From Sabethes cyaneus (taxonomy: Eukaryota > Arthropoda > Insecta > Diptera > Culicidae), in assembly GCF_943734655.1 (NCBI RefSeq), contig NC_071353.1, positions 81,875,104-81,939,103 on the forward strand: a stretch of DNA of 64,000 bases, given 5' to 3'. Below, one piece after another: positions 42,376 through 55,096 of the stretch (positions are counted from its first letter, which is position 1; every line of letters starts with the position of its first letter). The notes under the pieces were generated by a model. That model saw only the letters and a program-made list of their open reading frames with translations. It was not told the DNA's origin and did not search any database. The translations under genes were made by a program, and so were the position numbers.

Positions 42376-42621
42376 TGTGGTGGACGCTCATGATTGAAAT
42401 GGTTCAGCGCGACGCGGATCGTTTATGCTGTATAAGCGTAAACGGACTGTACCGCGTCGAACGGTGACAATTATACGCTGACACAGCGCATAGCGTAAAA
42501 CGTACGACACATAGCATAGGAAGAAATATTTCAGTACAATATAGTCGAGAACGACACGTTACGAGGACCACATCTAGTATTCTTACTCCAAACCGAACCG
42601 CCATATGCCAAGAATATTGCA
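42376..42621 (+). repeat. Gypsy-3 3' LTR
   Basis: 246 bp identical by eye to 36569-36814, preceded by an AAATAGGGCG polypurine-like tract and followed by CCTC. Confidence 0.95.
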
Positions 42622-42801
42622 CCTCCAAAAACACCCACAAGCCAAATATCGTTCCATTTGATTAATTAGTCCTTGAGTCATAAGGAAATTTGTCTAGGAG
42701 CCTCCCCTCCCGAAGCGGGGAGAGGTTTCAATTCACCATAGAAAACAATCTTGTCTCCAAAAACATCCACATGTCATATTTTGTTCCATTTGCTTGATTA
42801 G
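42622..42801. repeat. 150-bp repeat array segment
   Basis: Continuation of the unit broken by gypsy-3 (CCTCCAAAAACACCCAC...), then one further unit up to TTGCTTGATTAG (42790-42801), the left copy of a 12-bp duplication whose partner is 58230-58241. Confidence 0.75.
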
Positions 42802-42866
42802 TTTATTTATTTATTTATTTATTGTTTGTATCAACAGACATATAGTTGTCCTAATGATAATTCGGT

Positions 42867-43172
42867 CTAACTAGTACGTAAAATATATAAAAAGTTCCTA
42901 CGAATAGTCCTACGATTTAGGTAAAAGTCGAACCCAGCTGACACTTGGCTGAAAACTCGTTGTAGCCCGACGATGGCCCCGTTTGCTGCATAATTTGTCC
43001 TTCGAAACGGTACTTGGAGGAACATTCTACTACGAAGAGGTCGTGGTTGAGCCCGTAGACTGATATGGTTGAGAAGCCATGGACAATCGACCCTAGCCAT
43101 TAGGAGATCAGCTACAAGGATTGCTCGGCAGAGATTTCTCCTAGTTGCTAGGGTATCCAGTCCAATTAGCAT
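42867..43172 (-). pseudogene. Element A RT-protein C-terminus
   Basis: Encodes LIGLDTLATRRNL...VADLLMARVDCPWLL and PLRSRMFLQVPF...RTNYAANGAI, matching the C-terminal region of element B (INLNTLLTCRKIAQ, GEVDCPALLSRF, PLRQRSLIHLPF). Further N-terminal sequence up to 43320 (YNLNGVDRLEKIQRKFIRFA type) is in other frames. Confidence 0.7.
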
Positions 43173-43521
43173 CAGGCGTGCTTCGTATCTTGGTAGCTGG
43201 AGCGGGTTGTTCCAAGGCAGGCGACGGAGGGCGAACCGAATGAATTTACGTTGTATTTTCTCTAACCGATCAACGCCGTTGAGATAATGGGGATTCCAGA
43301 CCGCCGAACAATATTCTAGCGTCGAACGTAGAATATTCTAGCGCGCAGTACAAATTCTTCAAGCAATGTATATCGGTGAAGCTTTTCGCAGTTCTCATTA
43401 TTAAGCCAAGACTGCGGGATGCTTTAGCAACGATGTAGCTGATGTGCTGCTTGTAGGTCAGCTGTAAGTCGAGGACTCCCAGATCCTTGATGCAGGACTC
43501 TCTTTTTATCAGTTCACCGCC

Positions 43522-43975
43522 TTAATTAAAATAATTAAAAATGATCGGCCGTTTTTTCCTGGAGAACGACACAACTGAGCATTTGCTGATGTTGAGTACC
43601 ATTCGATTTTTGTTACACCACCTAGAAAAGTTCTCCAGTTGCTGTTGCAGAAACATGGCGTCCTCTACTTTTTTGACCTCGTTATAGATCTTAAGGTCAT
43701 CGGCAAAAGAAAGCCTGGGTCCTCGTAGCGAAAAGATTACATCGCTGAAGTATAGTAGGAAGATGGGCGGACCTAGATGACTGCCTTGTGGAATACCGAA
43801 CGTAGTAATAAACTCGCTGGATAACGATTCTCCGATTTTAACAGCCACATGCCGATCGGCCAAATAGGACTTCAGCTAGACCAGTAGGGTGCCACCAAGT
43901 CCTATCCTGTCAAGTTTGGCAATTGCAATTTCATGATTTATCTTATCAAAAGTAGCAGAAAGGTCGGTGTAAATT
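43522..43975 (-). pseudogene. Element A RT, palm segment
   Basis: Encodes YTDLSATFDKINHE (left of the insertion), then GIPQGSHLGPPIFLLYFSDV and the catalytic box FADDLKIY, then a thumb-like region WCNKNRMVLNISKCSVVSF. The frame is interrupted before 43863 and by the MITE-like insertion 43976-44382. Confidence 0.8.
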
Positions 43976-44382
43976 CCCAGTAAACCATTTGGTTTGTATA
44001 TCTCGATTGCAACTGAGGTATACGAAATCATATCTGAACGAAAAAGTTACATTTCACGCCATATAAGAGCATATATGTACCAAAGTGGAGGCGATATACG
44101 TGCGAAAATTTTGACAACTATTTGTAATTCTATTTTGCGCAGTTTTTATAACACGTAACTAAATACTCCTGAATATATGATATAGATATAATCAAATATT
44201 GCAATTGTCTATCCTGCTTTATAATTCACAGTCATGAATTGTATATGAAGACACGCACGATTGCAAAACAACTTATTGTTCACTTCGATTTGACATACTC
44301 TAATCATTACACAATTCCAATGTGAAATTGACATGAAAACGATTTAATGTGAACTTTCTATTACGATTTTGTGTTATCTGGG
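43976..44382. mobile_element. MITE-like insertion in element A RT
   Basis: The 407-bp AT-rich insertion starts CCCAGTAAAC and ends GTTATCTGGG, forming 10-bp imperfect inverted ends. It interrupts the RT between QTDA and YTDLSATFDK. There is no coding potential. The target duplication is at most 2-3 bp and unclear. Confidence 0.6.
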
Positions 44383-45170
44383 TTGCGTCTGTTTGGAAAC
44401 GCTTCGACAGGGTATCCGTAGCATAAGTAGTAAATGAAAGGAGATTTGTCGTGGTTGATCGTCGTGGCATGAATCCATGTTGAGAATCGTCGATAAATTG
44501 CTTACAATGGTAGAACACTGGTCCCAAAATTACTTTTTCGAATAGCTTGGATACCGCACACAAAGCGGCGATACCTCGATAATTGTCGATGTCCTTTTTC
44601 TCGCCTTTCTTGTGAACCGGGAACATTATCGCCGTTTTCCATAGCGTTGGGAAAATGCCGGTAGACAGAGACAAATTGTAAAGATGACGAAGAGGAGCAA
44701 GCAAACCTGTGGTGCATTTCTTGAGAAGAATAGCGGGTATCCCGTTCGGTCCAACGGAGGTGGATGGCTTCATTTCGGCGATGGCTCTTTGGATCATAGC
44801 ATCACTTACTTTAATAACATTCAACGAAAGCCCAGAAAACGGAACAATATTTGCCTCAAGGAAATTTGGTCAGCTGAGTGTTTCACATGAAAATACATGA
44901 ATTTTCATCTGCATTCGTTCCCGTTTTGTCTCCGTACCTCATAGCAGAAGGTAGACCGAATTCTTTCCTTTGCTCGTTGAAGTATCTCCAAAACGAATGC
45001 GGTGCTGTTTTCAGTTTACTCTGTATGTTTCGCAGGTAATTCGCATAACAGCGTTGGCTCGTACGCTTGTATGCATTGTTTATCTGCCTGTAATGATCAC
45101 GCAGCAATAGACCACCATATTTCGAGAGCCTTCTTAGAGCTGCTCTTTTCGTTGTCTTCAAGCGTCGCAA
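44383..45170 (-). pseudogene. Element A linker and RT N-terminal segment
   Basis: 45170-44883 encodes the endonuclease-RT linker (HSFWRYFNEQRKEFGLPSAM). 44824-44383 encodes the RT fingers (STSVGPNGIPAILLKKC, TLWKTAIMFPVHKKGEKKD, NYRGIAALCAVSKLFEKV, DSQHGFMPRRST). The two segments are in different frames. Confidence 0.8.
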
Positions 45171-45182
45171 CTCTGCAGTCTG

Positions 45183-46030
45183 TCAAGGTGCATGTTTCAC
45201 AGATAGAGGTATGCGTTTAGGAACATGTCGGTCAATAGCGTTATTGAGGATATTCGAGAAAGTCTGAACAGCAATATTGACATCGTTATTGTCAAGAATC
45301 TCGTTCCAATTGATATCTAGTAGTAAATCTAGAATACCAGCGAAGTTAGTTCGTCTAAAATCGTAGCTAACGGTATCCGGTATGCTACAGAAATTCTCCG
45401 ATATATCCACTTCAAGCGTCAGGTGTAAGGCGGGATGATGATTGACAGTCTTCACGAGAGGATGTGAGGCTGCAGTAAGCCGAGGTGCGTAGTTTGCATT
45501 GCTGACGAAACACAGATCGAGCATTAGACCATTCTCATTAGTCACAGAGTTGATTTGTCGCAGAAGGTTGAGGTTGTAGCTGTCCAGCAGAGTATGCCTA
45601 CCATCATGGAAGGTAGATTGTAATGGATCTGCAAACAAGAATCCATTTGCAGAGGTCTGCCACTTCAAGCTAGGAAAGTTGAAGTCGCCGAGGACCACCA
45701 GTTCATCAATAGGCAATGCTTGCATACAGATATCACGCACCGATTGAGTATGAGCTTTAACAAGCTCGAGGTCACGCGTTCGGTCAGGTGGCAGATAGAA
45801 CAAACACAGATAAAGCGAATGTCCCTCTAGCTTGAGTTGCACCCAGACTTGCTAGATGGTTGACCAAGCACTATTTTCCACGATTTGTGCCTTGATTCTG
45901 CGGTGAACAGCAATCAACACCTCGCCGCCATGAGATTTGGAACTGTTCTGTGCACACCTATCAGTTCGAAAAACTTCGTAGTAGTCTCCAAATATTTGGC
46001 ACGACAAGGTACGCTCACAAAGCCAAGTCT
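45183..46030 (-). pseudogene. Element A AP-type endonuclease
   Basis: Begins DVIVLTETWL near 46030, continues through SHGGEVLIAVHRRIKAQIV, has one in-frame stop near 45852, then VQLKLEGHSLYLCLFYLPPD, ELVVLGDFNFPSLKW and NENGLMLDLCFVS. This is a Jockey-type endonuclease whose order matches element B (LCGFYLPPD, IICGDYNYSNLVW). Confidence 0.8.
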
Positions 46031-46398
46031 CCGTAAGAACGATGACGTCGAATGATTCGTCTGAACAGGTAAGAAAATACTGTGTTTGCGCTCACATTTA
46101 TCCCGATAACATGCGCCACGTTTTTTGCACGGTAGTCCTCGAACTCCCGAAAGTATAAATTTTCGGGCCAGGTGTCGCTTGAGAGTGCAATATCTTTAGG
46201 ATCCGAAGCAACTCCAATTTTAAATGACACGAAACGTAGTGATTATGGATCTTTTCCCTTTGGAACGAGCTTCACAACCCTCGGATTTGCATCAGCACTC
46301 AGTCCTAAGCATTCACGCACCAGAGCTCTAACGTCGTCTTCTGAAGTGTTTGGGTGGAAAGCGGAGAGGTAAATCCATTAAACATTGTCATTCATGGA
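46031..46398 (-). pseudogene. Element A ORF1, C-terminal fragment
   Basis: Encodes WIYLSAFHPNTSEDDVRALV, VVKLVPKGKDP, and VSFKIGVASDPKDIALSSDT with WPENLYFREFEDY. The same pattern occurs at the 5' end of element B (FWLYIAELNPKTTTEDVKQL, VSFKIGLDASLKELAL). It has one internal stop and a frameshift. Confidence 0.7.
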
Positions 46399-46570
46399 AA
46401 CCGTCCTTTTTTTTAACGAGTAGGGAAATCTGCTATCAGACACCGGAGAAGACAACTCAGGGAGTGGGGTTTGGTATCCCGACCCCCCTACTGGGGCGTG
46501 AGGATCCAGACCCACTAAAACCCTACTCGAGTCTCCATCCTCAATCCCCCCTGGAACCACCTTATCGGTA

Positions 46571-47449
46571 TTACTTCAGGGAGGGGCTATTGTGCTTAAC
46601 GCACACTCTTAGGTAACTACTGGTAGTTAGGCTGTTTATTCGCCGTTGATCGGCTTCCCAGCGGTTTTGTAGCTCAAGTACGATCTGGGTAGCAGCCGCA
46701 TTGACCGCGCCCCAGACGTCCGAGCTAGAACACATCCTTTGGACTAAGTTATCCGCAGTAGTGTCCTGTCCGCTAACTGCCATCATGTTGCTTCTCACGC
46801 CCGCGAAACGAGGGCATATGAAGAAAGCATGTTCTGCAGTTTCCTCAACGTCCGCGCATTCCGGACACGCGGGGGAATCCGCATGCCCAAACTTGTGCAG
46901 ATACTGTCTAAAACAACCATGCCCTGACAGAATCTGTGTCAGGTGGAAGTTGACTTCGCCATGGCGCCTGTTGACCCATCCGGATAGTTCCGGGATAAGT
47001 CGATGTGTCCACCGGCCTTTTGTGGAATCAGACCATGCCTGCTGCCATGTGATCATCGAGGCCGATCTTGTGGTACTCCGTATGCCTCTAGTTCCACGTT
47101 GGTTGAAGCACTCTACGTCCTCGCTGATGATGATACCAATAGGCATCATACCCGCTAAGACGCAGATTGCGTCATGTGAAACTGTGCGATACGCACTCAC
47201 CACTCTTAAGCACATGAGACGATAGGGGCTTTCCAGCTTGGCTAGATAGCTTTTGGTACCTAACGCCGATGACCACACCGGCCCGCCATACCTGAGTATG
47301 GACTGGACCACGTTGGCTAAAAGCCTTCGCTTGCTGCCATATGCCGCAGAGCTATTAGACATCATACGAGACAATGCCGAAATAGCTGTGGAAGCCTTCT
47401 TGCAGGCATAGTCGACGTGGCTCCCGAACTTGAGCTTGTCGTCGACCAT
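46571..47449 (-). pseudogene. Element C ORF2 C-terminal domain
   Basis: 292 residues continuing the RT thumb (GSHVDYACKKASTAISALSR, LRYGGPVWSSAL) and ending with the zinc-knuckle-like CPECADVEETAEHAFFIC (C-X2-C-X8-H-X4-C), characteristic of R1-clade C-termini. It is in a different frame from 48129-47464. Confidence 0.85.
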
Positions 47450-47463
47450 GACTCCAAGGAGTT

Positions 47464-48451
47464 TTAAGGACCGCGTTGACGAAATAGTGCAGTCCCCGAC
47501 GCTGATATTTGCTGCACCGACTTGCGGTTGTTCACCACGATAACCTCCGTTTTATGATGCGCTAGGTCCAGTTTCCTGGATCGCATCCAATCTTCAACAA
47601 TGCTTATAGAGTGGGCAGCCGTCAACTCAACCTCTCTGATAGATTCGCCGTAGACTTCCAAGGTGATATCGTCCGCAAAGCCGACAATCACCACCCCTAC
47701 CGGGAACTTTAGCTTCAACACCTCGTCATACATGACGTTCCACAACACCGGGCCCAGTATGGAACCTTGCGGATCGCCTGAGGTGATTGGAACGCATTTC
47801 TTCTCCTCCGTGTTGTAGCATAGTACACGATTCTGGAAATAATTTTCCAGAATTCTGTACAGCGACACCGGCACTTGGACGCTCCGAAACGAGCTGGCTA
47901 TGGAGTCCCAGCTAGCGCTATTAAACGCATTTCTCACGTCGAGCGTGACAACTGCGCAATAACGAATACCTGTCCTCTTGGGCTGGATTGCCACCTCAGC
48001 TGTCTTAGTGACAGACAAGATGGCATCCACCGTAGATTTGCCTTTTCGGAAGCCGAATTTGTTCCTTGACAGACCGTTTGTACCCTCCGTGTGCTGTACG
48101 AGTCTGTTAAGGATAACCCTCTCCAGCACCTTGCCGGCAGTATCGAGTAGACAGATCGGCCTATATTACGAGGGGACACCCGGAGGTTTTCCCGGCTTCG
48201 GCAATAGGACCAGGTTCTGTCGCTTCCATCTGTCCGGGAAGTGGCCAGCTTCCAGGCATCTATTCATTACTGCCCCGAATAATACGGGAGCCTCTAGAAT
48301 AGCCGCTTTGATGGCCATATTCGGGATACCGTCTGGCCCCGGTGCCTTGCTCACCTTTAGGGATTTAGTGATATCGATGAATTCCTCGTTCGTAACCGTC
48401 ACTTCCTCCCCGACTTCCAAACCGCCGTCGCCCACGTTACTTTGGATGTTC
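47464..48451 (-). pseudogene. Element C reverse transcriptase
   Basis: 48451-48130 encodes the fingers (ITKSLKVSKAPGPDGIPNMA, WKRQNLVLLPKPGKPP). 48129-47464 encodes NKFGFRKGKSTVDAI, VVTLDVRNAFNSASWDSI, GDPQGSILGPVLWNVMYDEV and the catalytic GFADDITLEVYG. This is classical R1-type RT. The frame changes around 48130-48166 and at 47455. Confidence 0.85.
48052..48451. repeat. 400-bp tandem duplication in element C, copy 1
   Basis: This unit (GCCGAATTTG...GGATGTTC) is followed directly by a second copy, 48452-48641, which resumes after element B at 55311-55525. The period is 400 bp. Copies differ at a handful of sites. Confidence 0.85.
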
Positions 48452-48641
48452 GCCGAATTTGTTCCTTGACAGACCGTTTGTACCCTCCGTGTACTGTACG
48501 AGTCTGTTAAGGATAACCCTCTCCAGCACCTTGCCGGCAGTATCGAGTAGACAGATCGGCCTATATTACGAGGGGACACCCGGAGGTTTTCCCGGCTTCG
48601 GCAATAGGACCAGGTTCTGTCGCTTCCATCTGTCCGGCAAG

Positions 48642-49010
48642 TTTTGGTTATACATTGCCGAATTGAACCCGAAAACTACAACCGAGGATGTCAAGCAGCT
48701 TGTACGCCATTGCTTGGAAATTGGTGACGACGTCGAAGCTGTTAAACTGGTTCCTAAAGATGCAGATATCTCCAAATATTCTAATGTATCCTTCAAAATC
48801 GGTTTGGACGCATCGCTCAAAGAACTGGCTCTCCAACCTTCTTCCTGGCCGACAAATTTACAATTCCGGGAGTTCACTGACTATGGTCGTAGGAGGCCTA
48901 TTCCTTCGTGAAACCGGGATGCACCTCAAAAAAGCAATACGGGGGATCTCCGCCGCTTTGTCACACCCTTTGACGTCTCCACCGCTGTTAGCCATCCCGA
49001 CAATGTGATT
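48642..49010 (+). pseudogene. Element B ORF1, C-terminal part
   Basis: Starts FWLYIAELNPKTTTEDVKQL and runs through VKLVPKDADISKYSNVSFKI to LQFREFTDY, then ends in an altered frame. It has the same C-terminal domain as element A ORF1. The N-terminal PHD finger seen at 63682 is absent through truncation. Confidence 0.7.
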
Positions 49011-49299
49011 GAAAGCGGACGAGAGATCTCCCAGCTTGCTTGTTCAGGCAAGTACCCTAACAATATAGAACATGCGCCTCCCGTTGATCAATCCCTACGT
49101 TCCAGCTGCCGCACATCTCTATCTAAATTATGCCAAAATCAGTCGACTTCTCTTCAGTGCCTGGGACGCCAACAAGAAAGCATTATGGAAGACCTCGATC
49201 CGCACGTAGCAGTCCAAAATAATGTAATCGACCTCCATCAAAGCCGTCCCAGTCCTGCTTGCGATTCTGGATTCGAGGTCTTCCACCGCGACTTCTGCG

Positions 49300-49980
49300 G
49301 CAAGTATGATGATTCTCATAGCCAATTGTCTTCTGATGCTCGCACAATTTCCAGTACCAATGCCACGAACCGGAGTTACATCTACTACCAAAAAGTACGC
49401 GGATTGAAAACAAAGCTCAATGATTTCCTGCTGGCGTCTTCGACTTCCCACTATGATTCATCATCCTTGTAGAGACCTGGTTAGATGACTCGGTCAACTC
49501 TCAACAGCTTTTTGGTCCAGGGTACGATGTCTACCGGTGCGACCGAAATCCATCGAACAGTTCGAAACGGCATGGTGGCGGTGTCCTTATAGCAGTTAAG
49601 CGAAAATTCCGTTCCGACATGCTGTTTTCAGGAGAATACACTTGCGTTGAGCAAGTTTGGGTATGCATCGATGCAGGTAACAGTAACATTTACTTGTGCG
49701 GATTTTACTTACCACCTGACCTCAAGTTCAATCAGTCCATTGTTAACCAGCACATTGCCTCCATACGAAATGTCAGGTCCGAGGCTGTTGACGTAGACAG
49801 AATAATAATATGCGGTGACTATAACTACTCCAATCTTGTCTGGGAAAATAGTGCCCACGGTCAACTTTACATCGATGTTGTTGCTTCTCAACTTACACCA
49901 ATTAGCACAATGGTAACCGACAGTATTGCGTGTGAAAATTTGGTGCAAATTAATAACTTACGCAATCACCAAGGAAAAAC
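49300..49980 (+). pseudogene. Element B endonuclease, first part
   Basis: ORF2 starts near SYIYYQKVRGLKTKLNDFLL, a frameshift occurs near 49450, then FIILVETWLDD, HGGGVLIAVKRKF, IYLCGFYLPPD and IIICGDYNYSNLVW follow in one frame up to the insertion at 49981. It continues at 52831 as LDLIFVDATDIL in the same frame. Confidence 0.8.
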
Positions 49981-50995
49981 CCGAATTAATCCACCTAGCG
50001 GCGTGACGTAGCCTTTCTACTGCCACAATAATCATTATTTAATTTCTCAGGAACGTCTATGTATAATTAACTTGACTATATTTTTAAATATCCGTTCCGT
50101 ATTCCTCAAAATCCTTATTTGCCAGTAAAATTACCAACGTATTGCGTAGAATAATTAAATTTTCTTTCCTTGGGTGCGTAAATACTTGTAACACCTTATT
50201 TAGTTTTATAATCGGTCGGCCTTAACTGTTGGGCTTCAGAGCCATATACGAAACTTGTTTTGAATTGACAATATGAAATATGTGTTCAAAACAGATTTTT
50301 TGATAATTAATTAATACCATGCGTTCAAAAGTTAGCATCTTTGAAAAACAAGAGTTCAGAAAAATTATTATTATCATACTTCGCTTTTGAAGACAAAGGA
50401 TATCGACAACAAAATGATTAATCTCAAAATTTTACTATTAGTTTGCTTGGCTTCAATTTTGCAATATATTTGAATTAGAAAAAATAACTGAATAGAGCAT
50501 TAGATATGAAAAAGAGAAATTGAACTTTTTCTTAGCTGGCGCTCCTTCAGATAATTATTTTTGCATGAAAATCAAAACTTGAGCTTCTTTTGAATGTACT
50601 TTCATGAAAAGATAGTCATTAGCTTAATCGCATCGTTTTTACAATGTTAGAGGGTTAGGAAAACAAGATGAGGTCGAAAAATAGTGCAAGCTGCGCCTTA
50701 AACATGCTTGAGAATAGGAAATATGATCGATATGATTTTCAGTGCTTGTCATTTTTGATTTATTTGTTGAAACATGATACATGACATAAGACATCTGTCC
50801 TTTAAAATGTCATTAACGAAAACAAATCTTACAAAATTACTACCGTGCAACGTTTACTTCAGGACTATTTTTCATGTAACATTTCTAAGCTCTAGTATCT
50901 ATTGATTAAAAAGACCTACATGCTTAAATTAACTGCTTTTCGTCGCTGTTTGCTTTTCGTGTACAATTGTGAGTAACAGCAAGTGAACTGAAATC

Positions 50996-51210
50996 AAAGA
51001 AAAGAAAAAGCTTTTCGATTGAATCCCACTATTTAATATTTATTTGCAACAGATACGTAGTTCGCCTACGACGTGCAGGCTTCATGAGTGTCTTATTCCA
51101 AAGCGTATACGTATCTGTCGCGAATAAATATTAAATAGTGGAATTTAGTCGGTAAAAGTTTTTTCTTTTCTTTAATTTCCAATTTCGTATTCCACTAAGA
51201 GGCTTCAAAA
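50996..51210. mobile_element. Asymmetric hairpin element, copy 2
   Basis: Arms 50996-51059 and 51108-51173 are near-complementary, with AAAGAAAAGAAAAA at the outer end and CAGATACGTA at the inner end. A one-sided tail follows with TATTCCACTAAGAGGCTTC (51188-51206), closely similar to the tail of the element at 5226-5475. Confidence 0.7.
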
Positions 51211-51388
51211 ACTTCAGACAATTTCTTGAAGACTTTTCTTGAATTTCAATGCAAATTTAAAAATTGCAAATTGTCATCCCAAGTAACAATTTGAGTTTTA
51301 TTACACTCTTATGATAGCATTCAAGACCACAATTGGTCATGAAAACCACCATAAGAGTACAATCAAACTCACATTGTTGCTTGGGATC

Positions 51389-51545
51389 ACATACACACAT
51401 ACATACATACATACATATATACATATATACATACATACGTACATACATACATAATACATACATACATACATACATACATACATACATACATACATACATA
51501 CATACATACATACATACATACATACATACATACACACATACATCA
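51389..51545. repeat. (ATAC)n microsatellite
   Basis: About 155 bp of ACAT/ATAC tetranucleotide repeats with a few interruptions near the left end. The open frames over it are artefacts. Confidence 0.95.
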
Positions 51546-52072
51546 CACGCATTAAATACAATCAACATTTGTTTTGATTTCACACGTTTTAACGGTTTAA
51601 TATACGGTGCTTAAGTGTTAAAGTTTAAATAACTTTTGAATGAACCGTCCGATTTTAAATAACTCGGTTTCGTTTGATAGATCTCAGCAGTTATTTTCAA
51701 ATAATAATAAAATGTGTGATGTTTTTCATTGAATTAATGCTTATATGTTACAAAAATATGTTTTAAATATTATTTTTTCACATTTCTTTATGTAACTTTC
51801 GAACTACAAGCCCAATCGTCATGAAATTTGGAAGTTAAGGGTTTGCAAGGCTCCTCTTTCATATGCAATCAATTTTGTTCAAATCGGTTAAGGGACCTAT
51901 GAGATAATGAAGTCCCATATTTTTCATATTTTTATACATAACTTTTGAACTAAAAGTCTGATCAGTATGAAATTCAATAGCGACCAATGGGACACCTAGA
52001 CCTTTCATTTGACACTAAGAACATTAAAATCGGTCCAGCCATCTCCGAGAAAAGTGAGTGAGATTAAAAGCG

Positions 52073-52697
<625 letters not shown>

Positions 52698-52830
52698 GAA
52701 AATGCTCAGTTTTCGAAACTGAGTCGAATGGTATATAACATTCGGCCCGCAGGACCTTCTTTCCATTTCCGGTTTTCCAAGTGATTTCTATACCTTTATA
52801 CTATATATTTATATAGTAGAAAGGCAAAAC

Positions 52831-55096
52831 GTTAGACTTAATCTTTGTTGATGCTACTGATATTTTATCTAGTACTCTGAAAAACGCCGATTGTGTTCTA
52901 TCGCTAGTAGACAACCTACATCCACCACTTGAGATCGAATTATCTTTTGCACACACTTCACAATGTACGTCATTAAATGATCAAGAGAGCATTGATTTCA
53001 GAAAAATCAATTTTGACGATCTTCGCGCATTTTTGCGTACCATTGATTGGTCAGTCGTCACGAATGCAGCTGACGTTAACAGTTCCGTCGAACAATTTAC
53101 TTCGGTGATCAGAAATTGGCTTATGGAAAACGTCCCTAAACGTAGTGCTCCTGCCAAACCTCTATGGGGAAATTCAAGACTGAAATTACTTAAACGAAGG
53201 AAAAACTCAGCCTTACGCAAATATCGACGCACTCGAAATCATAGTAACCAATGTAGCTTTGTTGATGCTAGTAGGAGATATTAACAATATAACAAAGTTT
53301 GCTATCATAGATACGTGGCACGGGTGGAAGAAAACCTACGGAAAAGCCCAAAATCGTTCTGGAATTTCGTGAACTCAAAACGTAAAAGCTACGGTTATCC
53401 TTTATCCATGTATTTGCGTGATACTGTTGCGTCCACTCCGGTGGACATAGTCAATCTCTTCGCCACTCATTTCGAAAGTGTGTTTGATTCAGCTGTACCT
53501 CCCTCTCAGCTGGAAACTGCAATATCAACGACGCTTGTACCGGAAGGCTACGTGGATTTAGGAATTTTTACTACAACAGAGGACATTGTCGTGGCATCCA
53601 TGAAGAAGCTCAAATCGTCGTTTACAGCAGGCCCAGATTGCATACCATCTGTAATTTTGAAAAAGTGTTGTTCCGAGTTGTCAAAACCGCTCTCCATGAT
53701 TTTTAACAAGTCGGTGTCCAGTGGAGTTTTCCTAACTCTTTGGAAACAGTCCTTCATGTTCCCTGTTTTCAAAAAAGGCGAAAAGCGAAACATGGCAAAT
53801 TATCGAGGAATTACGTCACTATGTGGTGCTTCCAAATTGTTAGAGCTGATTGCCTATGACTACCTGTTCTTTAAGTGTAAGCGATATATCTCGGTCGATC
53901 AGCACGGTTTCTACGCTAGCCGTTCGGTTAACACCAATCTACTACAGTTTACCTCAAAATGCCTTAACGCCATGGAGAACCACCAACAAATTGACACTAT
54001 CTACACGGATTTAAAAGCAGCATTCGATAGAATCGACCGCGATTTGTTCTTGGCCAAAATCTCTAAACTCGGAGCCGACACATGCCCCACACAATGGCTG
54101 CGATCTTACCTGTTTGATCGAACGCTTCGAGTTAAACTCGGTAGTGTTGAATCCCGGGCCTTCACGAACTTATCTGGAGTTCCGCAAGGCAGTAACCTTG
54201 GTCCTTTGATATTTTTATTATACGTGAATGATGTTTGTTTTCTGCTTCCCGATGGATGCCGCTTGCTGTATGCTGATGACCTGAAAATTTTCTTGGTTAT
54301 TAGAAACACTGAAGATTGCCGTGAGCTTCAGAAAATTCTTCATCGTTTTGTTGAGTGGTGCAAGTGGAACCGTATTATCATAAGTGTCGAGAAATGCTGT
54401 GTTGTATCATTCACGCGTTGTAAAAATCCAATACTTCACGACTATTACATCGAAGGTAGTTGTTTGGCAAGAGTTCATGAAGTAAAAGACCTAGGCGTTA
54501 CATTGGATAATAAATTGACTTTTGATACGCATCGATCGATCATCATACAGAAAGCAAACTGCCAGCTTGGGTTTATCAAAAAAGTTTGTAACGAGTTCAG
54601 TGATCCATTGTGCTTTCGATCGTTGTACTGCGCTTTGGTAAGACCTCTCCTAGAAACTGCTTGCATTGTTTGGGGCCCATATCAGGAGTACTGGAACGAC
54701 CGTATAGAACAAATACAAAAGCGATTCGTTCGGTTTGCTCTACAACGATTACCTTGGAGAGATGCCAATAACCTGCCTTCGTATGCTGATCGGTGTCAAC
54801 TGATCAATTTAAACACACTGCTTACATGTCGGAAAATTGCCCAGGCCACATTTTCCGCCAAAATTCTGAAAGGCGAAGTTGACTGCCCCGCCCTGCTGTC
54901 ACGTTTCCAGTTCAACACGCCTGAACGGCCGTTACGTCAACGTAGCCTAATCCATTTACCATTCCACAGTAGTCAATACGGCAAGAACGAACCAATAACC
55001 AGGCTCCAACGAACATTTGATGAGGTCATCGAACTATTTCACGAAACTACTGCTTCCTTCAAAAACATGCTGAAGACGACAAGAGTTTTTGACTAG
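52831..55096 (+). pseudogene. Element B endonuclease end and reverse transcriptase
   Basis: One continuous frame with a single TAA at 53281-53283. Before the stop: the end of the endonuclease and the linker (RNWLMENVPKRSAPAKPLWG). After it, 593 residues: SFTAGPDCIPSVILKKC, NYRGITSLCGASKLLEL, IYTDLKAAFDRIDRDLF, GVPQGSNLGPLIFLLYVNDV, catalytic YADDLKIF, and the C-terminal INLNTLLTCRKIAQ and LIHLPFHSSQYGKNEPI, ending at 55096. A Jockey-type RT with only one lesion in this part. Confidence 0.9.

Larger units (their letters stand above)
36569..42621 (+). mobile_element. Gypsy-3: recent Ty3/gypsy retrotransposon
   Basis: Two 246-bp LTRs (36569-36814 and 42376-42621) look identical by eye. They are flanked by CCTC (36565-36568 and 42622-42625), and the insertion splits a unit of the 150-bp repeat. 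The order LTR, primer site, small ORF, gag, PR-RT-RH-IN, LTR is plus-strand Ty3/gypsy of the 17.6/297-like RT type. Despite identical LTRs, gag, RNase H and IN carry lesions. Confidence 0.95.
42802..46398 (-). mobile_element. Jockey-like element A (5'-truncated)
   Basis: A minus-strand non-LTR element. The 3' end is an (AAAT)n tail next to the duplication at 42790-42801. It contains the ORF1 C-terminus, endonuclease, RT and C-terminal region, all with lesions. At 46398 it stops within ORF1 and abuts the poly(A)-like end of the R1 element. It is related to element B (48642-55310). Confidence 0.8.

Noticed and set aside
51257..51614. ORFs over the ATAC array
   Set aside because: Low-complexity YVCM/THIH repeats from a microsatellite, open on both strands.
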